Below are positions 38,483 through 53,400 of a DNA stretch of 64,000 nucleotides, piece by piece. The stretch covers positions 7,494,100 through 7,558,099 of the forward strand of contig NW_023998422.1 of NCBI RefSeq assembly GCF_014805625.2, written 5' to 3'. The translations under genes and the position numbers were made by a program. Below the pieces are notes generated by a model that was given only the letters and a program-made list of their open reading frames with translations, ran no database searches and was not told the DNA's origin. The DNA is from Glossina fuscipes (taxonomy: Eukaryota; Arthropoda; Insecta; Diptera; Glossinidae). Positions within the stretch are counted from its first letter, which is position 1; each line of letters begins with the position of its first letter.

Positions 38483-41400
38483 CTAAAAAAAGAACAAGCA
38501 GATATTTCAACCGATTAAAATTCATCTTAGAGCCCATCGTGAAAAACATTGCGTCTCTTTATGCTAAAACTTTATGGAAAAGGATGAGCAGCCGCCACTG
38601 CCCCAATAATGATGATGCAGTTTTCACATAAGTCTTCCATACAAATGTAACAAATTTTGGCATGGAATCTTGTGAATTTGATTTTCATTATGCTTTTATA
38701 ATAGAATTTATCAGAAAACGAGATTGCCGGCCGATTTCTGTACGCCTTATCTTGCAAAATTCAGATTCGCAGAAAAGCGGATAGAATATCATGGTGCATT
38801 TTTGATCAAAAAAATCTTTTCAATCATTTGCTGATTATAATCAATTCAAGATTCAAGATTCAAATTCAGAGATTCAACTCCTTTTTAGATATTTAATGGA
38901 TTAGCAACAAGCTACGCAATTCCGTGGGAAATGCAGAGAAGAAAGCACATAAAAATTTGTATAGTTGTCTCGCGCCTGCAATAAGACTCATATACTGTTA
39001 TCGAGCAGCTTACATTTTAGAGTCAAGTCGACCAACTCACAAATTGAACGAAATTTTCTCTCAGTCATCTATGATAGTCAACAGGCGATGATCATTATTA
39101 TAGGGAGTTCGAAACGGTAATTATTGCTAATCTCCTCAATTAATTTTTAAGAAAACATTATGCCGTTCGCCAATTGTCACGTCTCTTGTAGATCTCATAA
39201 AAAATGGGCCTTTTTCAGTAAATAATTCGATTGAGTTTTCTCAGTTTTCGAATCGAAAAATACTTTTTGGCTTACACGAAACGGACCGTTAAAGGAAATT
39301 GGAACTGAAGCAAGAGTAGATCAAAAAGCTTAAGCGTTTCATCGCTTCTACATGGAATGTATCGTAATTGCTTATATATTTAGTAACTAACACACATACA
39401 CTAAATTCATTACTAATCAGTTTGGGCTGCCAAAGCCTTCATGAAATTATCCTTTAAGTTTATATTTCCGAATCCCTTTAACTTTATTTGTCTGTACCGA
39501 CATGTTCAGAAGAGTAATGATATTGACCGCAATCTCTCTCTTGCTTAATTTATTACCATTCGTCCCCTTTTAGACCAACAATTACGTTATTTGGCGATGT
39601 TAAACAAACAATCTATGAAAGATGATTAAACAGAGTCGCATTCGTATACGCAATTTTCTGTGTGTGCTTAATAATGCCGGCAATCTATCAGGCACGTTCT
39701 TAGCATCGGAAATTGGTTACAAGTTATCGGCATTATTTTTGATCGACATTAGCTTTAGGTAGCCTATAACTTCCCCAATAGTCCAATCCTTATCAAATTA
39801 ACCTGACATGTGATTTTAGCGACAGCAATTGTGCCTCATTGATTGGTGGCACACACACCGCCACACACACTAAACTTGTGTGACAATTAATCTTGGGGGC
39901 ATGGAATTGCAAGTGCTCGCCGACATGGGCGTATGATTGTTTAGCAAGAGATCTGACATCAAACAATGCCTATAGAAAAGCGAAGACATTAAATTGGTTG
40001 CGCGCGATTAAAAAGATCGCTGATAGTGCTGACCATGTAAGTTGTCTTTCAGCATGCTTGCTTTTCCTGATGGCCTAGTAGGTGTGTTCAAGAGCTAAAT
40101 GGGTAGCATTTTGTCTATATTCATGGTGCATTCTTCTAATCCCTGTCGGAGCAAAGCCTAAGTATGGTTACGGGCCATATCGTTATTGCTCTCAAAATCG
40201 CTAAAATTCTTCCTGATTATTGGACTACAAATTTCAAATAAATTTACTGAAAAGATGTTTGCAAAAGGGATGCATAGCTTTCACTGTCGATCGCACTTTG
40301 TCCTTGTTAAGTAAGAATGAATCTGAATAGCATTTGAACATTTTTTCCTTCCAAATCATTTACATTCTCTTACCGCTTTTTTGCGCCTATGGTATTTCGG
40401 CTTTCAATTCAATTGAAAGAGGATTTTTATATGATTTTTCAATTTCGTTTTCCTTTTACTCTAAATTTCGTAGTGTTTCCAATGTTCTTGTACATCACCG
40501 AAGTGTGAGGGACATGTTCACTTTGGCAAAACGTTTGCAACGCTCAGAATGAAGCTTCAGAGACACCACAAAGTTTATGTATTCTTGAATCAATTTACGC
40601 ATGTCCCTCCGTCCGTCTGTCCGTTTGCGTAATGAAAATTATCATGGCAGCAAAAATGAAGCTATCAGCCTCCAATTTAGCAGAAATATTTGCTGCTTGC
40701 ACGAAGGTTTGTGTTGAAAATGGGGCAAATCGATTGAAGGACATATCTACAGTACAAAGTAAAGTGAGAAAAAAGGACTAAAAAATGGGTTTTTCGTTGG
40801 TTACTTGTAACCTACAGCAAAGCAATCTACAGTAATTTGAATGTACATTTTGTGGGACAAGGTATAGATAGCATTTGCACGAAAATGGGAAAAATTGACC
40901 ACGCCTACTTGATATTATAGTGTATCAAAGTTTCATTTTTTTTTTCAATACCTTTATAAGGCGCAGAAGCGGGCTTCAAAAATCGCATGTGAGCATGTCC
41001 GTCTAGTCGTCTGTCCATCTGTCCGTCTGCCCGACCGTGTAGTAGTTGTGCTAAACATTTTCCCTTTAACAAAAATTTTTTCCTTATTTCTGAGTGAACC
41101 GCTTTTCATTTAGTTTGCATAACAATCGAGAGACGAGAGACTTTACTCTAATCTAAGCAATAATGTAATAAATTTTATTTGTAGACAAGTAATGTTTTGA
41201 AAAAAAAAATTTTTTTAAAAAAGTTTGACATACAAAGTCTGCTGCGAGAGAGGAATTGAAAACCTACTCACGTTGTACGTAGTTAAAATGCATTCTCGGA
41301 ACACACACAGAGTTAGTTCAAACAAAACCAATGCATTGTGCGTGTATATGTGTGCGTGTTGTAGAACATTAACATAAGACAACATTTTAATCAATGAGAG

Positions 41401-44400
41401 AAAATATTTAGGTATGGAATTTGAGATTTGTGGATTAAATTTAAATTCCTTTGGAATAACCTTCGGCTCTGCAACAAACATATCACAAGGCTTTCCTTAA
41501 GGATTTTACTAAAGTATGCAATAATCATTGACTCCGATTGTCGCGGTAAAAGTTTATTTGATTCATTGAGCGGACTCGGTATAGTGTGAAGGGGCGGACT
41601 GAAAACAAGCAACGAGTTATTTTAATTGATTTTAGATCTTGATGTCACAGGTTAAGCATTTGTTAAAGCACAATATAACTCCGCTTACCTTTTCCCTCGA
41701 TTGGTAGATGATTGCATTTCATGATGGCCAAAACAGCTTGAGCTATATTGGGGAATTCAATAAGACCGGATGAGGAACGTTCTGTTTTGAGAGGGAATAA
41801 ACGCACCGATGTGGCGGGTACCTCTTTAATATTAAAAATGCCAATTAACTGGTCTTCGGTGAGTCCGGGTGGAGTATTAAAGAAATGTAAAATCTAAAAA
41901 AAAACAAAGAGATGACCCAGAGAGTGAGGAAACAAATCATTTATTAAAAAAATTAAACAAAAAAAAAAAAAAAAAAACAAATAAGCAGGAAAAAGTATAA
42001 GAAGAATAATTGAATTTTATTAAGTTAATCGCTTACCTTGCTTGGTGGTTGTATGCGATTTTTGCTGGCCTGAGCCGGTGATAGGAAACGATTATTTTTG
42101 GAGCCTGTGTATTCTTTAAAACTGGGTGTATGATCGGGTAATAAGAATGGATTTATAACTTCGGATAAGAAATTCTGTTTGGAGAAAGCAATCTGTATTT
42201 TGCCATTAGTGCCGATGGGAATGTTGTTCAAATGTTGGACGCAACGTTCGACAGCAACCGAGTCACCCATTTGCACCATAGCTGTACCCTCTTTGGTTTT
42301 CAAAAACTTAATCTGCAACGACAAGAACAACAATAAGGAGAATATTAAGTTAAGCAGAGAATCGAAAGATAAAACAAAACAACAAAAACCGCTCTTCAAA
42401 ATTGCTTTGTTACGCAACACTTTTCGAAGTGCTTATGTGGAGTAATAGACTTTTTCCTAAAATTATTGCAATCATAATTTTTTGCAAGCAACACACAAGT
42501 ACAAGCAGGCACAATGACTACTACGCATTCACATTCACGCAAACATGAGCGGCGAATATGTGAGAATAGATTGCTCAGCTCAGCTGTTGATGCTGCTGTT
42601 GATGTTGGTTGCCCATGTTGCTCGCATGTTGTTCATGATTTTTATTAGCCATTTAATGGTAATGAACAACACCATCATCATTATCATAACGTTATGTCTG
42701 TAAGTTTATGAACTGAAAAATACTATGTTTTTCTAAGCTCTCGTATAGTTAGTTATTGCAAGAAAACTGGATTTTTAACCATTTTCGCGTGGCACCAGCC
42801 GGCTGAGAAAAAGAAACTCTATTCATAGTGTATTGCCCTCATCGCTGCATTGGCCTGATTGTTTTGCTTTGCTTTGCTTTGCTTAGGCGAAAGAAAAATG
42901 CAAGCCCAACTGAAATCAAATCAATTCAATTGAATCGTTTTTTTTTTTTTTTAACTAGAAACCATCAAACATGGACCGCAAACTACAGAGTACGCTATAT
43001 CGCTGAATATATATATATATATGTATATACATATATACATATTTATAAACACCTATGTATGCATACAAGCATAACATAGATGTGTACACGTATGCGCGCG
43101 CGCATGCAAACACACACACACACACACACAACGGCAAAGTCATCACACATTGCAGTGTAATTGAAGTGTAACTGAATTTGTTTTTGCTATTGAGATACTT
43201 TAGCTAACATAAAAATTTGTTGTTTTTTTTTGGTTGTTTTTTTTTTTTTTGGTCAATTTTCTGCCAGAAACAACAACAAGAGAAATAACATAAACCACTT
43301 AAAAATACATAAGTGTAACTAAAATATTTCATTGTTGGCCTATCGAAGCGTTCGTCCGCTGCTCGCCCATCTTATTCACTTACTTACCGTAGCCGCTATA
43401 CCGCATAACGATATGAATTTGCAAAATATACTTGATTGGCTGGTCGAACCAGCATTTACAAACATAAATTCACTCACACACACACACACACACACACATA
43501 CCTATAACCGTAACCATAAATACGTCGCATGTTTCTATTACACGCAATTATCGCATAGCGTGTGATTTCAAAATAATATACAAACGCGGCGCGTAAACAG
43601 GTTCATTGCATTTTAAAGTACAATTTTGCATTGCGATCGTTTAAAAACGTTTAACGGCTTTATTTCTTTTTTCTCCAAACACATTAGTAGGTTGCTGAAA
43701 AGTGTGTCCGGTGCAAATATGCATAAATTAACAAAGTTCACTTTCACTTACGCCTTAAAAAAAAAAAAATGCAATAACTCTTTGCTTGTTGATATGAATG
43801 ATATCAACAGCGATGAATTTTCCAAAATTCACATCAACGAGGTATGGATTTCGATAAAAAAAAAAACTCTTGCTAGCTAAAAGTGAACTTAACACACTTA
43901 ACTTAAAACACTTTCTTTCCTTCACTAGAGAGAATATTGACTTGTGTTCAAGGTAATCTTTTAATGGCCATCTACTAATAATGAAAAGTTCGGCCATGTC
44001 GGCCCCCGTCTTTTCGATTTGAACGCAGCTTTTCTAAACGGGAGTAAAAATACTCTTCCTTCTTCTACTCACTGCTTTTCATCATTTTTGTATTAAATAA
44101 AAGGAATAACATTTCATTAAGAGAAGAAGCTTACGTCCTCCTTCAGGTGAATTTCTAGTCTATTGAATTTTAGTGACGCTCTACTGCTAGCTTGGTGATG
44201 GTAGTTAGCTAAAGAAAGTTTCTAACTGAACTTTCTTTTGCATGATTTGCAATTATCGTTTCCTCTTTGACGTCTGCAAACAATAATAAGCCGGGTAAAG
44301 TTAGATAAGCAAAAAGTCATTTGAAAACATCAACATCAACATCAAAAATTACTGTTGTCTGCAAAGTTTCTAACCCGATCATGAAGATAGCACACGGCCG

Positions 44401-47400
44401 TAAAAGTCGGAGAGCGTGGTTTTTGCATCCGCTGACGAGTTACATACCAGGATTTCAGATATATATTTGATTTGCAATTGGTGCTTGACAATCGTTTGAT
44501 TGAGTCGATATAAGCGTTCTTGTAAAAAAGGAAAAAATCGAGCTTCGTATAGTCATTCATTACTTATTTGGTTTTGAAAGGCAATATCGCTTGCACAGCT
44601 TACAGACAAAGTTGGACTCTGTGTACATGTACAACCCACACTGTCGTTTACAACGTGACTGAATTGAAACGTGACCCCATTAGCTTAAATAACGACGATG
44701 AACATAACGGACGGCTAAGAACTGCGACTACTGACGTTAAGATCGCTTATTTTCCTCAAATGGACTTCGACGACCGACGCATTAAGCTTAGAATATAGCA
44801 GGGGCTGTGAGGTAGGAAGAAGGCATCTATCACATATTGAGCCAGGATTGAGTCAAGAGAAAGTCAATCATATATTCGTGGCCGCGCTTTCTCACAAAAC
44901 AAATGCTCTCATAGGACATAAACCCTTTGTCACCAGCTACGCTACAATGGCGAACGGCGAAATGTGAACGTTGGAATGATTGTATCATTTTTGAAGAGAA
45001 CCTTTGACACGACCAATCGCTCTTAGGTGCCCATATTGGACACAGAATTATAAAAACTAAAATTTTTCTAAATTTTATATGTCCTTGAAAATATTTGCGG
45101 TAGTTTCTGAATCAGTGTACTTTCCTTAACAGCTTTAGGCTTTAAGCGCCATCTGTCGTATATCTCGGTATGTATGCGTAGTCTATCCTTGTAGTGTAAT
45201 TACAGTAATTTTTTCGTTGAAGCTTTAGACGGCCTACAGGTATATTTGCGATAAATTTCAGATCAAAGTATGCTATAAAATATTATGTTTTGGTATTATA
45301 CAATAATAAGGAGCCCAAATCAAAGTTAAGTCAAGAGCGTAATATTCTAAATTTTAGTTTTTGCGGGCTTCAAGAAAACTGACAACTAACGGATGTACGG
45401 TCGGGAGGATTGAGAATTTTACCTTGGATATAGAAAGTTTATACAAATTTTAGTGGTGGGCTTTGTGTGTTTATTACGCAGTCTTCTCTTGCTCAGCAGC
45501 AAGATTAATGAAGAAAATTATTTTTTGTTGGCCGCGACTTTACAATTAAATATGCTACACCAACTCTACAATTATTCATATAAAAACTTTTTACAATGAG
45601 GTGAAAAAGTGGTCCGATTCGAACCATTTTTAAAGGCCTTCGTTCTTGGATGCAAGCACGTTTGTGTACCAAATTGCATCAAAACATCTCAAAAATTGCC
45701 ACGTGTAAGTTAAAAAATACAAGACGGACAAACAGAGAGACAAACTTAGATCGATTTAGAATGTGAGCCTTCTCCTCCTCCTTCTACCTCAACTTCCCCT
45801 GGGCTTTGTGTAAATCCGCACAAACTTAACACGTCTTTGTACAATAACAAGTAGTATAGGGCGTAAGAAGATATCAAAAATGTATAAAAATCTGTTGCAT
45901 ACTTTTAAAACGAATTTATTTTTTTACATTATTGCCTGTCTTTAGGCCAGAGTTTGTTTTAATTTGCTGCCTGCTTTTAGGCTATGCAAGAAATATAAAT
46001 AAGTTAAAGCATTAGACGAAAAAAAAAAAAATAAATAAAATCAAACTTTTCTGTTGCATACTTTAAAGATAACTCTGTTTTTAAAAATGTGCTGCCATGC
46101 TTTTAGGCTTTATTCGCGCATTGAGATGGAGAGAATTGCAAGATTTTATTATATTAAAGAATTGTTCTTTTCGTTGCACTTCTTGATGTGGCCTTAATGT
46201 ATTGCTTTGCAAAAAGCAGACAAATCGACCTAAAAACCATCGCAATACTTAGATATTTATACATATATCTACTTAATCCATATAATATTCAGTTCAACTC
46301 CTATTCACGATTTAAGTAATAAAAATGTCATAAATCATATTTAGAGAAAGCTTATGTCGCAGAACAGCATTAGTTTCATAAGTTATTAATAAGGGAATGT
46401 GAAAAGCAAGGAAACCTTTTAAGGAAAACTGTCATATAAATTCTATTTAACCCCTTCTTTCTGTGTCCCTTCCTTGTCAGTCATTTTTCATTTCTTTTTT
46501 TTTTTTTTTTAACGATAACTCGAATATTCTCTTTATGAAACTTGTAAAAGAGCAAATGCGTGCAAAATTTTTGATGATTTTGCTATTTCGAAAGTAATTC
46601 TTAAAAAAAAAAAATAAATGAAATGAATTAATAAAAAAAAAAAAATAAGAAAAAAACAGAGAAAAGCATCAAATGTGAAGAAAACAGGAACAGAAAGAAA
46701 GATATTTTTTTTTTTTTGTTTTATAGTTTTGCCGTTTGTTTCACTTACTGCCGCTACTGCTGCTACTGCTGCTGCTTTGTGTTGTATCTTCACTCGTGTA
46801 GCTTAAAATTATTTCCTGAGAAATCCTCATGTTTTCCTTTAGTAACGACTTGTAATAATTCATGGTTTTCTCAATTTTTTATTTTTATTTTTGTTTTTTT
46901 GTATCCTTTTCTTTTCATATGCTTTGTGAAAAGAAAAACCCAAGAAAAGGAAAAATAAAGTGAACGAACATGAACATATTTCTTATATTTTTTTTCTTTT
47001 CCATTTCTTATTTCTCATACACATATACATATATATATATATATATATATATCTATTATACTACTTTAAGTCATGTAAGCCATGAAATGCTAATGATTTT
47101 CTCGTTACTCTACTATATTATATATTATATTGCGAAAGCAGTCCTGTGAAGTCGTTTCAATTTTATGTCAGAATGTTACTATACTACTATCACGTATTCT
47201 TTGGCAGTTTAGTATTAACTGTAACAAAGTAGCAGCAGAGGAGTTCTACAAAAGTCCTTCAAATTTGATGAGCCTTCCTGACGAATGGAAGATAAAATAA
47301 AAAACAAAAAAGAACCGTTTTATGTGTTAATTGGAATTAATTGCTTGAAACAACCAACATCATGCCCTGCAAATACAGTAAAAAACCTTCAAAACAAAGA

Positions 47401-50400
47401 GAAAAAAAAAAAAAAGGAAAGAATTCCATATGCCTGCCGCCTCCTATTCAATAAACGCATGACTCCGGCTGACTGCAGTTATGCACGTTACGTTCAACTT
47501 TAGCATACAAAGGGCAGAAAAAACTCCTCTCTTATCCACCATTTTTTCCTGCTTTAGGCATTCTCCTCCTGTATGGCTATTATTTGCTTAGCAGTAATTA
47601 TGCTAAATTTTGCTCTCTTTTCAGTATATAGGCGCATTTCTAACGCCGGGCATAAAACGATGCTAAAAACGTATCTCAACCGAAGGCATTTATTTTTATC
47701 CTTGCTTTCTTCATATTTAATTTGTTGAAAAGGTCACCCGCCGCTACCAGCACCAGTACCAGCATCAGCATCAGCAACCAACCGAAATGACGACGACAGC
47801 AATTACAAATATTAACTTCGGAACAGTGTCAGTTTGTCAGTCGTTCGTTCGTTATAACTGCAGTTTAAAGAGCAATCTTACGTGTGTCATATATACACAC
47901 TTTGTGTTGTCTATTTTACATTATTTTTTTCCCTAAACTTTAATGTTTAAAGTTTAAGCAGATAAAATGTTAAAAGAAAAAAAATAAAAATAAATAAATA
48001 AAAGGAAACAGAAGCGAACTAAGACTTAATGCTTCCTAATTGTCTCATACATACATATATATACATATATATATATATATACATATATAGATTACATGAT
48101 GGCAGCAGAGATGATGATGATGATTATTATTATTATTATTATGTTGATGTTAACGCTCTTGTCATAAGCAGTCAAGTGACACTTGAATGCAACGCAAATG
48201 CTGAGGTGATAAATACACATGTTAACATGTTTCCTAAGTACATGAATAGAAGAATTAAATAAAATGTGCGAGAGAGAGTTGATGAAATTGCTCTCGGTGG
48301 AATAAAACAATCGTATCGGTAAAGGTTTACAATTTACAGTTTGCAGTATACATTAACTGCTGCCAGATACAATAGAATTGAAAAGTTTGCGACTACATGA
48401 AAGGCATAACTAATAGGCGGCGCCGCAATTGCTTATCAACACTAAGCCTAGGAGAGTTAAAGCCAAAGGAGACTATGGTGTGATCTAAAATGACGAAAAA
48501 TATTTCATACAAGCGCGACTATGGGGCGTTATAAATTTTTATACGCCCGAGACATTTCCTAAAGTACATATATTTTTTTTCATGGCCGCATTAATCTCGT
48601 ACGCCCTGCTTGGTCTGCTGATGAAAAGCTCGCTTTTCTAAGAATGGAGGTAAAAAGGGTAAACTCGGCGTATTATATATAATGTATTCAATTATATAAT
48701 TAGTAAGAAAATTATATTCGATCCTGACCGAATCTTTTATACCCGTCACTCACTCTTGTCCTAAAAAAGCCAAAAAAAAAAAAGGGTAAAAGAACTACAT
48801 TTTCATGTTCTATAATATGGAGTGGACGCGGCTGATTTTTCTGAATGTTAAACAGATAGATGGACAGACGAACGGACTCCAGTGTACTGCGAATTTGAAA
48901 CTGTCCATTAAATTACATACACTCTATAGTGTTTTTGAAGCTTGCGTCTGCGTTTTATAAAGGTATTGAAAAAAAAATCAAATTTGGATTTACTCAATGT
49001 TAGGTTAGGCGTGGTCAATTTTTTCCATTTTTGTACAGCTGTCAAATTTTTGTGCATTTCTCTGCTATAGTTTATAAGTAACGAGTAAAAAACCAATTTT
49101 TAATCCTTTGCAAAAAAACAGAGGTGTTCTCAGTTTATGTGGTGCTGTGAGCGAGCTCTTCGACTAATTTGGCCGCTTTTCAATACCAATCTGTGCGCAG
49201 GAACTTCCAATATTTTTGCCGCATTTGAAGTCGAGAACTTCAATTTTGCGGCCAGGAGAATGTGTACAACAGACATTACACGGACGGATAGACGGACATG
49301 CTTAAATCGATTTAAAATTTGATGGCGATTAAGAATAAAGATACTTTGTGGCATCTCTGACGATTTTTTTTGAAAATGAATATATACCCCTTATCCTTTG
49401 GTGATGGGTGTGAAATGCAATCGATTTCGAACTGATCGCAACCAGCCCTAAAGGGTCAGAAAACTTGAAAGAATTTTACGTTAATATTACTCTAGAGCGG
49501 TAAGCAAGACAGAACACGTATTTATCAGGATTATTGCAGCGCAGAAAGACTTGTAGTAGTCCGTTTGCACCTCTGTATATAAATCTATTTCCCGGAGCTA
49601 TTTAAAAAGTGAAAATTAAAATAAAAAAACCAAGTTTGATGAAATGATTTGCAGTTCCAATTTATGATTTAGAGAATGGCCCGTCAATCACTAAGGAGTT
49701 GTCCTCCATTTGCGTAGTGCGACGACGACCAGAAGGAAGTGAGGAAAGGGAAAGGGCTAGGGAGGAAATGGTGCTCGCAAACTTGCATGTCTTAGGCCGA
49801 TTAATAAGTGTCATGCCTTTAACGGCTGAGCACTCGCTAGGTCTACGACTAAGTATGGTCTACCGCATTGAGATTTTCGCCGAGGAACATGATCCCGCAA
49901 AGCGATTAATAATTTTCTTATTTGTAATAATTATGAATATGAATATGAACATAAGCATCGTAATTCGCTTAATTTCTTGCCTGAAAATATTTCATTTTGG
50001 TTAGATTACCTGAAGATCAGACCTTAGATATATAGATGTATATAGGAAGAGGCATAATTTCGCCGAATTGGATTTTTTTCACATAATTCTCATGTTACTC
50101 TCATATGCTTATATACTTTGGCTTAGGAGATGAGGGATTGAGAGAGCTCTAGTCTTTGATTTCAATAGTTACTTTATGGTATTATTATATAATGAAATTT
50201 GAAAGAGTTTTTCTTTTTCCCCCTTAAAGGCTATGCAATTATTTTAATGCAAAATGTAAGTAGAAAATTCAACTTGAGGCCTCTTTTTCTATTAATAAAT
50301 TATCATTAAAATAGCTAGCAGTTAAAATAATAATTTTTGATTGCGGTAGTAGTAAGCAATGTGCAATAAATATGTTTATTGCTGAAGTAAAATTCAATAA

Positions 50401-53400
50401 ATAATAAACAAAATCATTATTCATAAAAGCTATGCACATGCGGTTACAACGGTAAAGTAATAATAATGAAATCAAAAATTCCATGAATCTGATTATATAT
50501 ACGTATATATCCATGAAGAGCGCTAATGTATATAAATCACACAACAAACAATGTATAAATATATATACTGATTGCATTACATAAATAATATATAACTTTC
50601 TAGGAATTGGGAAAAGTGGATAAATAACAAACTTTGAATTTTTCGAATAATTTGTGAAAAAAATTAAAAAAAAAAAAAAACAAAAATAATTGATTTCAAG
50701 ATAAACGAAAACGAATTCGAAATTTTGTAGATACAAGAGAAGGGAATTAGTTTTATTAGTTTAGCGCCTCAATGAATATAATTATAATTATATTACCATT
50801 ACCATTATTATTACTATTTCGATTGAAATGAAGTTCTATAACTAAATGCAAGAATTTTCGCTAACAACACCTACACGATTGGTGGGACATGTACAACCTT
50901 CAGAATGACTTGAGACATATCCACCTTTTATTATATCGAATGAAAATGATTCTGAATCGATCTAAGCTTGTCTTTCCGTCTGTCATGTTTACTTGTATTC
51001 ATTCACATTACAGATCGTATTTTGATGAAATTTTGTACACCGACGTGCTTTAGCCGAAGGCAGAATCCTATTGAAACCGTTTCGGATCGGTCCAGTTTTT
51101 CGACCACTCCCCATTTACGATCTTATATTGAATATTCATTGTTCGATTTTGAAAATTTTCCGATAAAACTCGCTCTTTAATAATGTTAAGGCAAATTTTG
51201 GAACGCTTCTCATTCAAGAAGATTGCACTTATTATACGGTAAAAATATCTAGTCTCCAATATTTCGCAGTGAAAATTGATTCATATTATAGTAAATTAAA
51301 AAGAAATCATTTGAATTCGAATTTGAATCATGTAGGTCCATTACGACCGCTTATAAGGCGGCTTTTGGCTCTTCACGAAGGGGCAAAAAGCGTTAATTAT
51401 TAATAATGGAATGATTAAAATTTGTTCTTAATACTAATTCGACATAAAAATTAAACGGCCCAGCTTGGAATCCAGCGGATCTATTATCTTGGACTTTGCT
51501 TGGACCCCCAAGATGTCTCATGAACAGTAAGCCCTTAAGAATAATTTTAATATTGATCTAAAGGAGCTATTTAGCAAATTGTTTTGTGAATTGGGTCGCA
51601 TAAGTCTACTTTTTAGGTCCTAACAGACAAAGGTGTTGTCATGAAGAGCAATCCCTTATATAGAGAAAAAGTCTAATTTCCAGTCTTCTATGACGGAAGC
51701 TGAAAAATAATTGAATTTTTAAGAAGTAACTAAATTTGGATCAGGTCAGGTGAAATTTTGATCATCCCCTAATATGGGGCCTTTCATGAAAAGTATGCCT
51801 TGGTATGAAAGTAGTGTGCAATATTTGATGTATTATTACTAAAACGACTGAATAATTAATTGTATCAGGCTCTAGGGTATCTTCTAATGGTCGGCCTTGC
51901 CCGGCTATAATATTGTTACGGAAATCCGAAATCCAGTACATTCCAACTAAATGATTTTCCCAAAAAATAAATTCCCTAGAGAGGGAAAACCCAAGTCCAT
52001 ATTCGTGGCGCATCATGCAGCTGCTGACCGAGGAAAATGATTAGGGGAAAGTGAGGTTAACGAATTAAAAATGAACTCATGAACTCAGGTAATAGTAATA
52101 TGTTTGTAAAAATGTATATAAGTAGACTATTTGCGGATGGCAGAGTCGGTCGGATAAGAACATTGGTGTTGAAAAGCACTATTAAAGTTGAGAAGTCGAG
52201 AGTATTGCCAAAGTAATATGTAAATAGTCCTTACCCTTAAACAAATTGATTCTAAACAAAAGAGTCTTATAATGAAGAATATCCATGATCTTGCGATACG
52301 AACCGTGTCCGAGAAAAGCGGATTTCGTAACAATATCCGCATCATGACATAGCATGATTTTTCACTAGCGGGGGATAAAGGCTAAACGAATAAATGCACA
52401 CATGTAGTAGTAGTGATCTTAAATATCTAAGAGACTGCACTCCATGCACCAGATCTGCACTGAAATGATTCAAAGGTGAAAACAGCAACTGAAAATTCAA
52501 TGAATTATTTCATAATCAAAATTCATAATTAAGGATAGTGGGGGAGATGCTTTCTATTTCTAAGCTATGCTATTGGAGATGAAAAGTAATAAGAACGCGT
52601 TGAATGAATTTTTAATTTACTAATTTTTTTCCAACTTTTTAAAACCAATTATTCGATAAGGGATGACGGAAGCACCTCAGCGAGTGAAAGAAATTCGAAA
52701 GAAAGTTTATAATAAATTTTTGCTAAACGAAGTTAACGAGAACTGCTTGTCTTTAATTAAAAATATGTTTCCATCAATGTCGTTCATCCTTTTTTTTTTT
52801 TTTTTGAATTGTCAGTCATTTCGCGTTTAATCTTTTTTAATGAAATAAATTAATTTAAATGTCCTGAAGGAATGATTAATGAAATAAAAAATTTAATGGC
52901 GCGAAATGAATGGTTATTTAATCCAAACAATAAACCAAAGCAAGGTTAATGAAGAAAAGAGGAAAGAAAACCATTTAATATAAATATTCGCTAATATCTA
53001 GGGAACCAAAAGAAAAGAAAAACAAAAAAGAAAACAAAACAAAACAAAACAGAAACAAAAAAAAAAAACAAAAGCAAATAATTAAATGATTTTATTAAAA
53101 TCATTAATTTTTAAATGAATAGCTCTTTTGTTTGTCTTCTTGTGCAATGCACACACAAGTGCTTAAGAATTTTTGATGTTTTGTTTTTATCGACCAATCA
53201 CTATGGCAAGGAAGCCTGCTTTGCTCTCTAAACAACTTGATAAATCTGTTGGGATTTATTTTTTTTTCTTCTTCTTCTTTGTTTTTTTTTTGGTAATTTG
53301 ATATAAAATCCTTAGAAATTTAAGTTTTCTTTTACTAACATATTTTATTACATTTGTGACCCCCATACGACATACGTTTGTTGATTTATCTCACTCATTC

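Larger units (their letters stand above)
36862..40002. repeat. Large direct duplication, copy B (right of gap)
   Basis: The block begins immediately after the N run in the same T-tract as copy A. It stays aligned to it until GGTTGCG at 39996-40002, where copy A meets the gap. Sequence after 40002 is unique and continues the last sm intron. That each copy ends exactly at the gap is the signature of two overlapping contig ends that were not merged. Confidence 0.95.

Noticed and set aside
39893..40078. 61-codon frame with MGAWNCKCSPTWAY
   Set aside because: It reads as protein-like but matches nothing I know. It is intronic and antisense to sm, and the copy at 36352 is cut by the gap. Probably chance.
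50269..50736. 155-codon minus-strand frame rich in F, I, Y and L
   Set aside because: It is composed of AT-rich intronic sequence including an A-tract (read as poly-F). No domain was seen, and composition alone explains the length.
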